In this document: positions 24,901-37,017 of the stretch, one piece after another
Layout of the letters: every line of letters starts with the position of its first letter
How positions within the stretch are numbered: position 1 is the first letter of the stretch
NCBI GenBank assembly: GCA_900708905.1
Contig: CAADRB010000044.1
Coordinates: 388,111-452,110 of the forward strand
DNA: 64,000 nt
Direction of reading: 5' to 3'
Origin: Hymenolepis diminuta
Lineage: Eukaryota; Platyhelminthes; Cestoda; Cyclophyllidea; Hymenolepididae
Notes under the pieces: model-generated
The model's input: the letters and a program-made list of their open reading frames with translations, nothing else
Database searches by the model: none
What the model was told of the DNA's origin: nothing
Translations under genes and position numbers: made by a program

Positions 24901-27900
24901 TGGGATTAAACTTCTCAGACAAGCTTATTCTTAGCATCATAGTTCTTTGTTTACTTGATTCTTTCTTTTTGAATATTTTAGGTAGAAAGGACTACAATGG
25001 CTATAATATTGCAAGAATGGCGGAAGTATGGATGGACATGTACAAGGAGAACTTTTATCTTGCTCGTGGTGATCTGAAAGTAAGCATTCTTAATTGCAAA
25101 CCAACCATATTTTCTGTTTTTATATTTTCTTTTGATTAAAAGGTCGCATCATAGATATGACTTAAATAGAGGACTCTGTAGCGTTCTATATTACATCTAC
25201 AAAGGAAAGAAAGGTAAAAGTTTGAAGATTCCTATATGCCTCACGTTGGGATCATCGATTTAGACTATCTGAATTGTAAGTAGGGCTCAGAGCGTGAAAA
25301 TTTAGAAGTATTTACTAGGAAAATAGGCATGAAAATATTCGTGATTCAGGAAATATAGATGAAAATTTTAGTGAAATCGCTTACAGAATATAGACAGTCT
25401 ACTTTGAGGAAACTGTAATAAATGGGATCATTGCATGTGCTCCTTTGTCTTCAGGACTTGAAGAATTTGAGAATATTTCTTGCCTTTGGAGGATAGTTTT
25501 GACAAATCTACTAGGTATTGATTTTCAAAAGGAAAATTCTCACATTACTTCGCTTTTTTGTAACTCTGAATTTTCATTCTACTTCGTCTGATAGCAGAAA
25601 AAAGGTACCTCGGAAATCGATAGGGTTCAAAATATTGGATGTTGGAGCTACCCCTATCTTCACAGTCTCAGAGCTGCTATTTAGTATCGATTTTTATGAG
25701 ATGTTGAAGATTTTGTAATCCTTCATATTTTGTCGGTAAAATTTGATTAATACGGCCCCAATTAATCATCTACGTCACAAATGTATCTTTTGATATTCTG
25801 CCAGTTTTGCGGTGGAGATATTTAAATTTTAAATGTTTAATACCTTAACATTTCCATCTCTCTGATACTCTTAGATAAATTTACAGTCACAGCGTTTTAA
25901 AATGACCTTGGAAGCATAACTTTTATCATTATGCTAATTTGTAGCCACAATTAATCCAAATTCAAAGTTGTGGGTTAAGCTTATACACGTTTAATCCTGT
26001 TAACTACTGCTACTCCGAACAATACATCCAATTAAACTTTATCTTTTTTGCCATACTCTTGGCTCTTGCAGTTACTGTGCAACTGGTAGTTTACTTAATT
26101 TGATTTCCAGCTGCTATGTCTTGAAAATGGAGCTTAGGCATCTCCTACGTTAATATTATACTGTGAAAATACTTCCTTTCGACAGAATTTAGTCGATAAA
26201 AAGGTGAAATATGTTGAGTTAAACGCCTTTCGACTCTCTGGAGTCTGTTCAAATGTTTAATGGCACTACAGAGAAGGAAGACTAAAATGTTACTCTTTGA
26301 AGGATCACCCAAACATTTCTTGGTAGTTTTTGAGGAATATTAATTTAATTCGCATTGATAAAAAAAATCATGTTTCCGTTTTTGCGTTTACTTGAAACAT
26401 TTTCAAACGTTTCAGTTGAATTATATTGATTAATGATTTTCACTCGCCCCTTCTGCAATAACTCAGAGTTCACCTGTAAAATTTTACGACACGACGGTTA
26501 TAAAACTTATGGTACAGACACTCGTTCCTCATATTATTCTTTTCTATCTCCGTTTTTTCGTCTCTCTCTTCCGAGTTTCCATTGCCGTTGCACAATATAA
26601 TTTGGTTTGCTTTCAACTCTTGATTCGAAAACTGTAGTTGCCTGTTGTTTGTGAAAGTCCTTGCATCGGCCGTAGCTGAAATCTGTTAATCTTTGCTCCA
26701 ACAATTGTTTCATACCATCATGTACTTTTAGAGATTGGAGTTTCTAAAGAAATACTTTTTAAGAGGAATTTTAAAAATGATTCTTCTTGTTAGTTAAATG
26801 GTGCACTTTTTCAAACTTCAGGCTAGTATATCTAGAGAGTGATTGAAATGGGAGGTGACATAGACTGCAATATAAATTTTAAAATTGGTTGAGTCCAACC
26901 ACAAATATGTCTTAAATATCTCAGTGGATAGACAAAGATTTGTAAGTACCAAATCTTCGTTTATCCGAACTAAAAACTCTAGCCTTGAAGATAAAATTAG
27001 AGACATTACAAATCCTTAAAATGCATTCAGTTCCAGATGGACGCATTCTTCCGTTATTCGAATAAATAGAAATGGTTTTTGGAATTCAAACCTTCTCTCA
27101 TGCGTATTTGTCCGCGCAGTAGCTTTCAAAACTAAGTTTCATTTAAATAGAATGCCCTTAAAATCACAACTTCTCGAGGACACCAGTCACAATGGCAGCT
27201 CTAGCGGAACCCTTAACTTACATAATCGAAATCCTCAAATTTTGTTAAGATTACTATTATCTTTCTCTCCAACCTATTTTCTTCGGTGAAAAATTCGGTC
27301 AGTGAATCTTATAACCGAAAGAAGTAAATACACCAATTCTGGAGCTTACGCCGAGATTTGATGGAGATTCAATAGCAAACATCTAAGTAGGCATATATAT
27401 AGGTATATGCATATATATGAATCACACTTTCGCAAACATTTTTATTGCTTGTGAATAGAGGGTCCTTGATTTCTCTCTTTAGAACTGACCTGATTAAAGT
27501 CTGTAAGAAACGAGTGAACGAGTGGTCATCTGTTGAAGCATCAATGTCGAATAGCGAATAAATTGTGGGGGTTCGCAGTGAAATCAATCTGGGTAATTTA
27601 ACCGGAATGCTGTGACTATGGGACATGATTTGCTTAGGGATTGAATATTTATTAAGTTCATTTAATAAATTAATCACAAGTTAAAGCTAGATACATGTTT
27701 ATGTATATATTGCAGTTAGTAGAAGAGAAGAGTGAAATTTAAATATTTCGATCTTGAAGTATGAAGGTTTCCTTCGAGGTCGGGCTTTTACTTTGCCAAT
27801 TTAACGTCGAGACGTCATTGACTTTTAGTATTAGAGGACATTCACTTCTGATGGAGTTTAATTTGAGGGCTGTTTTGGGAGGAAACTGGACTGCGCGTGT

Positions 27901-30900
27901 CAGGTGGAAGTAACGAAATTTTTGAATTCATATACATTTTTCGTAGTCGAGCATTTCACAAAATGGTTTTGCTAACAGCATAACTGCACCATTTCGTTAA
28001 TTGTTATGTTAAAATTGTTTGTCACAACTTAATAACTTACGCAACAATTTCTAATATCAATGGATGTGTTCCATTCTCTTTATCCTTACCTCTTTTTTGG
28101 ATATTTGAAACTATGAATATTGACTTATCAGGTATATGAACTAAATAGTGACCTTCGCAAAATTGCATTCCCGATTAGTATTAATATTCAGTTTATTTGT
28201 AACCTTTAGAATATAGACTATGGTGATGTATCCAAACGGAAGCAAATAAGAAATAAGCTTGACTGCAAAAATTTCCAATGGCTTCTCGACACTGTTGCAA
28301 AGCACAAATTTGTCTACTCGCGAAGTCGTCTTGGATACGGTAGTGTAAGTTCTATTTAATTTCATTAAAGTCAAACCCAAACACACCCTTAATGTGATTT
28401 TATTACTGATCTTTTGTAAACAATGTATTGACTCACGGAACATAACTGAAAATGGTACAAAAATCTCAAGACTCTACGGCTGTAACATTCTATCTCATTT
28501 CTGTCTAAAGTGCTATTTTCTTCCGGTAAATCCACCTGTTAAAACTTCTGCCAAGTTTCTATTTGAAAATGTGATGTTAGTAACAATGACCTGTCATCTC
28601 TTAGCGTTGTAGGCCTTGGTTGGGAAAAATGTTTTACAAAATGGGTGAGTGTAATTTTTAACTGTTTAAGACTGGTAAATTCAGTTTTAAACGTGTGGTC
28701 ACTTCTCACAATAAGTTCCTCCTTTAACCCTCCTAAACGTCTGGATCATTCACAATACGACATTTATACTCTTGTGGATACGTAAATATAATGCATGTTC
28801 AGTCAATATTGTCTTCTCCTTAGCATATTATAAACACTAAACAAAATCTCTTTAAGCAAATCTATTTAAATTATCAATTAAAATGCTAGACGAGTTGTTG
28901 TTTTAAAACAGTACGAAAAGAATGTGATGAGCTTTATATAAACTTACTTTCCTCCTTTAAGTTCCGGATTTTTAAGCTCTTCTTACTTCTTAAGCGTTGC
29001 CCAACGGATCAGGGTTAATGACCTAGCTTTTTTACTACTCAGATTGAGAAATTAATATTCGATCATAGATCATTTTGATATTTAAAGTTGCTCCGGTCGC
29101 AGCTTATTTTATTGCCCTCATTTATTTGTGAATTCTAATCAGTTATGATGAATGAATCAGAATAGAATATTCATAGATTTAAACATTTATTGATATATAT
29201 ATTTATGAAAAAACAATATGGTCTTCACCTTTGTGATCACAGTTCACGGAGCTCTGTTAACTTGAAGTTTTAGCTATCTAATTTCTGTTATGTTAAGTCT
29301 GTAAGCTGCTGAGTATCATACAAGATCATTTTGTCTTCTCAAAAATGAATCGAGGTGGCTAGACTGACCATCATGACTAAAACAATTGGTCAATAAGCAC
29401 TGGTGTCGTAGACAAGCATATGTTCCAATTAAAGGAATAAATGATAAAACTTGAATTTTGGAACGTTGATTGCTTATTTAATAAATATTTTACAATTTAA
29501 ATCTAAAAATCAAATGAAATAAGACTCCTTGGTACCTTGAAGTTGTTCTCGGCGTCTTTTTGATCACCTCCCTTTATCACTTAATGGACTCTGTGTTAAC
29601 TGGTTTCAGTTGCTTCTCAAAATTAAAGGTTGGGAAATTTTTTTTTGACTAATGGTAATAATAACAGATATTTGCAGTTGATTTCTATTGACGAAAATTA
29701 TAATTTACAACTTAAGTTTAAAGTATGTGACCGCATTCCCTACTGTAAGAAGAATCACCTATAACTTAAGGAGCTGGGGTTACTGGGAATTGAGTATACT
29801 TAATACTCGAATTGTACGCTAAATCTCCTTCCGTAATCCTTGTAATCTTCCTTTCTTCTATTTTATGTCTTGTTGATGAGAATTTTCTTCTATCAACGGA
29901 GAACTCATAGGTATCACTCAAATTCTTAATAATAGACATTAACATGAGTTTAAATAACCCATAGGTGCTCTTATAAAAATTTTTTAATTTTATTATTCGA
30001 TTTGATTTATCTAATTTTCAGTAAAGTATTTTCGAGGCTTTGCTTTATTTCGCTCCGTCAGCAGGTTTGGAACTCATCATTATTGGTTTATTATTACCCA
30101 CAGTAATACAAAAAAATTTCGCTCTTTTTAATTGTGGGAAGCAACTGACATCAAATAACGGTAGTCTAACAAATGATCAAGGGGAGGTGATCAAAATATA
30201 GAGATAGAACAACATCAAGGTATCAATGAGTCTTTCTTCATTTATTTTTGGACTCGAATTCCATAATATTTACTAAACAGGCATTTCACGTCCCAAAAGT
30301 TAAACTTAACGATTCGCTCCCTGCATTACATCAAGTGCTTGTCTACGAAGTTCAGTGCTTATTGGCCAGTTTTTTAGTCAAGAAGGGTCGGTCTTGGAGC
30401 TTCAGTTTATTTTTCTCTTACAATGGTTGAGAAGACAAATAATCTTATATTATAGTTCGCATAGCAGGCATGGAATAACTAATGGTTCATATCTTAACTT
30501 TCTCTTTACCCAACTTTTATTTGATTATTCCTGGATAATTTTTTGTCCTCATTAAGCCCCCAGGTAATTATATGTATTCTAAAATTTCAAAGTACGTTTG
30601 TTTATTATAGTAGTAATTAAACCATTTCGTTCTTTATATTAGCCGCGTCATCCCTGCTATAATCTAAGCTGCCTTTGCAATATTGCTAGTTGTCTACTGC
30701 GGTTACACTAGGGCCACAGTTTCTCGGACCTAGAGAGTGGAAGAAAGGAGACATATATTCCAAACGACGGTTTGTTTATTATGAAATAAATTAAAGAATT
30801 CCATGAAAATGAATAATACTGTTCCCTGCATTAAGGAACATTATTTACAAATAAAAGGCGTGCGCAAAAGAGAGATTATGTATGTGGATTCTCTGTGTCA

Positions 30901-33900
30901 TCGACTCTTTCTAAATGAAAACCAGTTGAGAAGGTACTGGCGGATCAATCATTACAAAGCCGAGGAGGATCTGCCAACTGGTAGACTTCTTTGTCCAGTT
31001 GATGAGTGCTGCAATATAAGGTGAAGGCTTATCACTCCTTTTCATTATAGAAAAAGAAAGTGACCTGACGATTCTGGAACTCAGATAAAGTAGAGCTCTC
31101 CTGATTCCTTCATTCTCCTACTGCCTTAATGCTCCATTTTAAAAATGAACCAACTTTTCTTCCTACGTTTTAGATGTTTCCCTTGGTTAAAAATGTTCGA
31201 ACTATTTTTCTCCACCATGGGAAATAAATAAAAATGCTCTTGCATCAGAAGGAAATGATTGACTCCTGATTAACCAGTAACTGCAACAATATTGAGATTG
31301 CAGCTTCAGACACAACCACAGAATTTTGATAGTCGATAATCCAGTGCACGAGGAATAAAGCCTACGAACTTCGTTCAGATGCACTGGAATTATTCGATTC
31401 ATCCTCCAAGCGGTTTTATTTCCTCATACCCCAGAAGATTATGTTATTATCGTGCTGGAAAATATATGGCAAATTAAAAAACACAGATCCAATAACGACT
31501 GAGGGCCGTTTGATAAGCTAGTTTTGGTAGTTTTTGTTAGCTCAGAAATATGGTGTATTTTGCCCTTATTAAATATCTAAGGCTCTTGCATTTATCATTC
31601 ATCTATTTAAATATTTTTTCCTTCTTCGGTCTAAATTTACAAACATAAATCAAATTTTTCTCATTAAATTCATTTTCTTTCCACACCAATAAGTTACTGG
31701 TTTTCGGTAGCGTTAATATTAACATTTTCTGTTAGAACAGGTAGCTAGTACTTCGTTACCGTACTGGTTAAAGGTCAGTCATTATCGGACTATCCCTATT
31801 GTTTATCTAATGTCAAAAAGTCACCCATTTGTTTTCATTAACTAGTCAGATTTCTTTATATTAGGGAACTTAGCGATTGTCAGTTGGCGAACTTAAAATC
31901 AGTTTCAACATATTGTGTATTATTGATATTTAAAAGAAGCAAAACTTTCAAATAGCATATTGTAGACACAAATTGATTGTTTGAAATATTTCCTATTACA
32001 AAACAACTTTCAATTTCATTTAAACAAGGCGTTTTTCTTATTGTTGGAATAGTGGTAACATGCTTCTTTGCCGATTCAGTGTTCATGGGTTCCAAACTCC
32101 TCTGTACACATTCAATTATCGAAATGGCTGACTTTATCGGTCAGTACTAGCTAACAATTTGGTGGTTGAATGCGAGTTAGAGGGATTGCGATTGCAACAG
32201 GAGAGATTACCAATGTTGGAGACGGAAAACTACCCATTGTATAGCCTTTCCCAACTTTACAGACTTCACCACCACAAAAAAAGGAAAAAGGACAAAATCG
32301 GTGGTAAAGTATTCATTTTGGGAGTGAACAACAACCCTGAGCTCATTCAGCTGAAGATAGTGTCTAAAATATCAGAATAAAGCTAATTGCATATTGTGGA
32401 AATATCGATAAATAGCTTACAGGCCGATAAGTGAATTAAATGTAGTACGAAGTGGAAAATTGGGTCAAACCGTTAAGCGATTTAAGATAAGAGACTGGAA
32501 ATAATGGCACTAGAAGGAAATGGATTATTTTAAAACTATGCAATTCAAAGTGTACATCTTTCGCTATCATTGAAAATAGACAAGGTTTGTGAAGTGCTTG
32601 AAAGCGCCCCTTCATTCATGCAAACTTGCAGTTAGTGCGATTTTATTCAACAGCCTTAAAAACTGAACTTCAATTGATTTAGATGTCCTCAAGGTGAAAA
32701 TCTTCAAATTTCCCTCTTCCGTAAATGTAACATCTTTCTACCTAACAGCTTATTTTGTTTTGATCAAATGAGCTAAACTGTATCTTAAATATTTAATTGG
32801 AACCATTATGTCCGAGTGCGAAATCTCTTGATTTATGGAAAACATATAAATTGGACGAATGGGAAATGACCCCAATATGAAACGGGTGAGGGGGTCAAGA
32901 AGAAATAGGTATGATGTAAGGACATTTAGATTCTTACTTAATTTGGTTTCTGAAGGTATCGAGTTTTCCATATTCTCCTTGAATTATGGTTACTTATTTG
33001 ACTCCCAAATTCGTGATTTAGATTATATCCACGATATTCAAGGACTTTTGGCCGGTTGATTTAGTGCTGTATCTGGCCATGTCACTTCCACGTAGTTGTA
33101 TCTTGCTCCAGCCGAGAATAGTCGCGAATTTTTAAGATAACTCTTTACTCAAAGTGAATTTTAATAACAAGTGATATTATTTAATCAAATTGACAAGTTT
33201 TGATAATATGGGGATTGTTTTACATGTAGGAATCCTCTTTATTTATGCTTAACAGCTTGTAAAGTTGGTTAGTCCATTCAAAGATTTCTTTCGCATTTTG
33301 ATGAATTGCCCTTATTTTGATTCCACTTTTTTTTACTTCTTATTAATTCGTCACGATTTTAATTTTCCTTCATAATTTTGCTGAAATAATTTGTTTGATA
33401 TGAAATCACGGCTTTTTAATCACATATGCTGTTGATACTCAAGTTTAAACTAAACATTTTATTAAATAAAGACAATTCTGAGTCGATGCTAATGAATGAA
33501 AATAAGGTTATTTTATAACACTTGTGGTTAAATTTTTCGTTTTAGTGTTGCAATGTTGAGAATCACTGTCTTCTTCGTGGTAACGATGGAAACGAATATC
33601 GCAAGCAACAAACAAGTCTTCTATTAACTCCCACTCGAGTTACACAGCATGGTTGGGCAAATCTCTTTGCTATTACAGATACGGGTCTTCTTCGAAAGGA
33701 TTGGACCTGTGTGCGATCCAAACGTGTCGGGGGGCCTTTAAGTTCTCTCTGGGTGTTCGCCGACTATACCACAGATTTGGTACTCTGCCCAATTTCGGAA
33801 TTGGAAATCCCCGAAGAGCGTGAATGGTGGCGAGATTGGATTCGAAAACAGATGAATTTCATTTCAACTCTTCAGGCAAAGGAGCCCGAAAAAGGATACC

Positions 33901-36713
33901 AGGCTATGAGAACTACAAATCAACGTGAAGCAGAATTCCGATGGGTGTACGATAAGGTGGGTAGCATAACTTGTAAATGCAAATTAAGAGGGTAGAGTCT
34001 TACAGTATTTATCGGAATAATTACTTAATGTGTCAAACATTTAAATTGAACCCAGTCCATATTAGATTTATCGGAGACCGGAGAAGAAGTTGGCTTGAAT
34101 GTATTTGTCTCGAATGGTTAATATTTTCTTGAGGCTCAAATTGTGATTTCATTTATTCCTTGTTTTGAGAGATCTGTTTACCATAGCTTAAAAATACCCT
34201 TAGTCATACATTTTAGCCCCCTATAAATAAAATGGGTGATATTTCAGCTCCTGCGTACCATCTTTGCCAATTAGGGTTGCTTGGTCTATCTTAGAAGTAT
34301 GACTGGGACACTCAGTATTTTCTGTTTCCGCACATTTTGCAGATCTACTTAAATGACTTTAAAATTGAAATATAATATAAAACCTACTTATAATTATGGT
34401 TAGCTACGGTAAATGCTGAGTTCGAAAATCCACTTTTTACTACTTCAAATATATTTTAAAGAATCTATAGACTCATTAAATCACTGAACACGTCAACGTT
34501 TTAGTCGACATACGTACCAAGCAGTATACATTCTGAATTGACTATTGTCATCTTCAGTCGTCATGTCTATTAAAAAGAGACGTCTTTTTAATCTGGGAGT
34601 CCAATTCCCTAACATCAATAAAGTTAACTTTCAAAAAGAGAATCTGAAAAATGCAAACAAACAGATAGGCAGACAATGATTGTTAAAAAAAATGTCATCT
34701 TAGATTTTTCTAAATTCGGTTGGATATTGTTTGTTGTAGAAAGAATTTGATGTTTTTGATCTACATTATCATAATTGCATCAAAATTTTCGATCGCTAAA
34801 AAAGATTTGAGCTCCCTGCGTCACTTATAATTTTGTTATATCACTGAGAAGACTGTATCGTAGGCCGACCCCATAGTATTTACAATAAGTCAGGTGACTT
34901 GCCTTTATAAGATAGTTTGGTGGTTGGCTACCAGTTTTTTAGTCGTAAAATGTAATTATCCTTGGAGCGCTGTCACTCATGTATAATAGGTAACGTTTCT
35001 ATATGAAGATTAATTCCTGTTGACGAGTGGTCTCAAGGTAGGTTTCTGAGCCCTTCCCACTCTGTAATGTTAGCAGGATCGGAGTTGATGACTGTTGTTC
35101 GACGTCTTTATGGCTGCCTTTAAAACGAGTTCAAAATAACTCTCAAGATCATTTCGGAAAGCCTCTTCCAACACCAATCTTGAATAGAGGCGTAGCAACG
35201 TGGAGTCTTCCCAGTGAAAACTTGAATCCTCTCGCCTATTTTCAGCTAAAATCAACCGTTGCCATTGGCGATTCCACTCACTGTCTGTATACCAACGGCT
35301 ATCGAACTCTCGTGAACCCTGAATTCGCAGTCAAGTACGTTAATCACCGCTCCACAGGCTCACTTATAGCAATTTCTAATGTCGTATGTCAGATCCAACA
35401 CCAAAACTAACGAAGTCGGCGTATAACTGTTTCCGGATGCTTCTGGAAAATCAGGGAACTAACATTTTCTTCTAGGAATCACTCAAAAAGAATCTAAAAT
35501 AATGAATGATGTCATCTGGAAAGAACCAAAATGTTTAGGATTCTTAGGTACAAAATATATTACTTAAGTCTTAAGTGGGGAGACTTGCAAATCCGTTTTC
35601 TACGATTAAATATCATATTTAGTCCGATTCCTCAATCAGGAAGCATCTGTAAATATACATCTCCCAGTTAATGTGATGAGTCGACAAAAAATTAAGTGTA
35701 ACAATGCTATTTCATTGTTCCTCTGTGCTATCGCCCTCCAACTATCCAATCCTCCTAGGGACGTCACGTAGACTTGTTCAGAGTCTAATTAACCTTAAGC
35801 ATTATTAAGTTTGGTAAAATAATTGGAATGAAATCATATATCAGAAGAATTTTGCACCTTTTAAATTTGAATTCAGATTGTACGCTTTTAACTTCTCAAG
35901 AATACTCCATTGCTTTAGTTCTGACGTTTTAATGTCCAAATTTTACAATTTGTTTCCCGAACCACTTGATTTTAACTGCGTTCAGAGCTTATTAATCAAC
36001 AGTTTAATTTAAGTGATCGGAGTGTCACTGAAGACACATTTTCTTCTAACGGCCAAACTGTTATTAGCACGATAATGGAGGCAAGCAGAGTTCGTTTTTG
36101 TCAACTTCACATCTACTGATTCCCTTCCCTTAACCCTCACTTAATTGCTTTGCTTTTCCCTGTGTTCACACGCCTTTTCACGGTAAGTATTGGATAAAAA
36201 ACTTAAATAAACGAATTTATAATTGAATTTTAAGATGTTAAAAGTCATAAAAAATTATTTTTTTTCCTTTCCATATCAAATTCACATTAGTAGTGAGCAC
36301 TTATTCTATTGTTTAAATTCCAGTCAATTAGTCCATCTGCTCATGTCTTCGTTTATTATTTTTTAGAATTATTACTGTAAAGTACCATAATATTTCGCGA
36401 TGCTTTAATTTCGTGTGTAATCTTGAGGTAGGTAATTGCTGGGACGCCTACTCGAATATTTTCGGGGCATTCTATCAAATACACTGAGTGCACTTGTTTT
36501 TAATTTGTTTGACATAATTTCTACTAACTTTACTTCAGTAGAAACTATTTTATATATTAATTTACACTTCGTTTTGTTTTATAGGTTCATGGAAAACTGA
36601 TCAACGCACTGACGGGTTACTGTTTGGACGGTAGTAATGGGCATAATCCAGTACCGAAACCTTGTGTTGATGGAGCTCCTTCTCAAAATTGGCAATTTAG
36701 TCACCATGCCTAG
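21945..36713 (+). CDS. polypeptide N-acetylgalactosaminyltransferase (GALNT, GT27)
   Basis: Six exons: 21945-22348, 22392-22558, 22605-23219, 24982-25079, 33546-33956 and 36585-36713; 1,824 nt, 607 residues, all phases consistent. It transfers GalNAc from UDP-GalNAc to Ser/Thr of proteins in the Golgi. A type II anchor (IFHFLIVLCTYSLLFLCL) and a stem precede the GT-A domain: PTASVILIFFNEPF, KEVILLDDGS, GLIRARLEGAKVATGD, metal-binding DAH in FLDAHCEA, the Gal/GalNAc-T motif WGGENLEISFRIWQCGG and the metal-binding His in VGHVYR, then YSFPG. Exon 4 gives AEVWMDMYKENFY. Exons 5-6 give a ricin-like region ending GYCLDGS...SQNWQF. The usual stretch between FY and the lectin (GD.S.R..LR..L.C..F.WYL) is not found, so a small exon may be hidden in the 8.5-kb intron 4. 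Introns 1 and 2 are 43 and 46 nt. The paralogue within the family is not assigned. Confidence 0.9.
23325..23525 (-). repeat. dispersed repeat family A, copy 2
   Basis: Inverted relative to copy 1 at 8590-8785. The part 23341-23440 (TGTAGCGGATGCT, ACCAATAAGC, CCTAAGCAGTCCA, GAGTCCTCTATTA) is the best-kept segment. It lies in GALNT intron 3. Confidence 0.7.
23508..23594 (+). repeat. two-unit tandem repeat, about 45 bp
   Basis: GATGAGATAGTAAAAATTTTA...GAACAGAGCTCC is followed by GGTGAGATAGTAAGAATTTTA...GAACAGAACTCC. It directly abuts the family A copy in GALNT intron 3. Confidence 0.65.
30096..30468 (+). repeat. dispersed repeat family B, copy 2
   Basis: Direct-orientation match to 2876-3252 (CACAGTAATACAA, GGGAAGCAACTGACAT, AAGTTCAGTGCTTATTGG, CCAGTTTTTTAGTC). 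It lies inside GALNT intron 4. Confidence 0.65.
30803..31024 (+). pseudogene. possible decayed zinc-finger-like fragment
   Basis: A 73-codon frame whose second half (CHRLFLNENQLRRYWRINHY then LCPVDECCNI) recalls the spacing of C2H2 fingers (C, F, L, H...H; then C-x4-C). One Cys of the first finger and the rest of the second are missing. It ends at AGG|GTGAAG-like sequence and lies within GALNT intron 4 on the same strand. There is no sign that it is expressed; the likeness may be chance. Confidence 0.2.
34870..34985 (+). repeat. partial family B repeat, copy 3
   Basis: GGCTACCAGTTTTTTAGTC and CTTGGAGC-type sequence match the 3' third of the family B copies. It lies in GALNT intron 5. Confidence 0.4.
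35195..35375 (-). repeat. tRNA-derived SINE-like copy
   Basis: GTGGAGTCTTCCCAGTGAAA, ACTTGAATCCT, CGTGAACCCTGAATTCGCAG and AAGTACGTTAATCA on the plus strand match 11220-11400 in order and spacing. Read on the minus strand, the middle block holds a B-box-like GGGTTCA. GALNT intron 5. Confidence 0.6.
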
Positions 36714-37011
36714 TTAGGGTCTTAGGGGCACTCATGTGGAGGAAAAACATGACATCACACTTTTCCCATGAATTTGTCTTTTTCAGTGCCATGTTTTTTT
36801 GTCTTTCGTTTGTTTTGGCCTTCCTTATCCTGCTGAATTTCTACGTACTTTTTGCAGAATTGAAGAAAATGTGATATTTAACATTTTAACACCTTTTTCC
36901 AATAATTTTTAACGGGAAATCTAAATACCTATTAACTGACCATAACAACTAAGCTTCGCTATAGCTTATAGAGGATTCAATGCTAAGTGCAAGATAAGTC
37001 AGAAGAACTAG

Positions 37012-37017
37012 AATAAA
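37012..37017 (+). terminator. candidate poly(A) signal of GALNT
   Basis: AATAAA about 300 bp after the TAG stop at 36711-36713; it is the first exact match I noted downstream of the gene. Confidence 0.35.

Noticed and set aside
25441..25511. Possible missing GALNT exon (ISCLWRIVLTNLL)
   Set aside because: It follows an acceptor-like AG and a GT donor, but entry phase is wrong and the sequence lacks the expected LR..L.C..F.WYL pattern.
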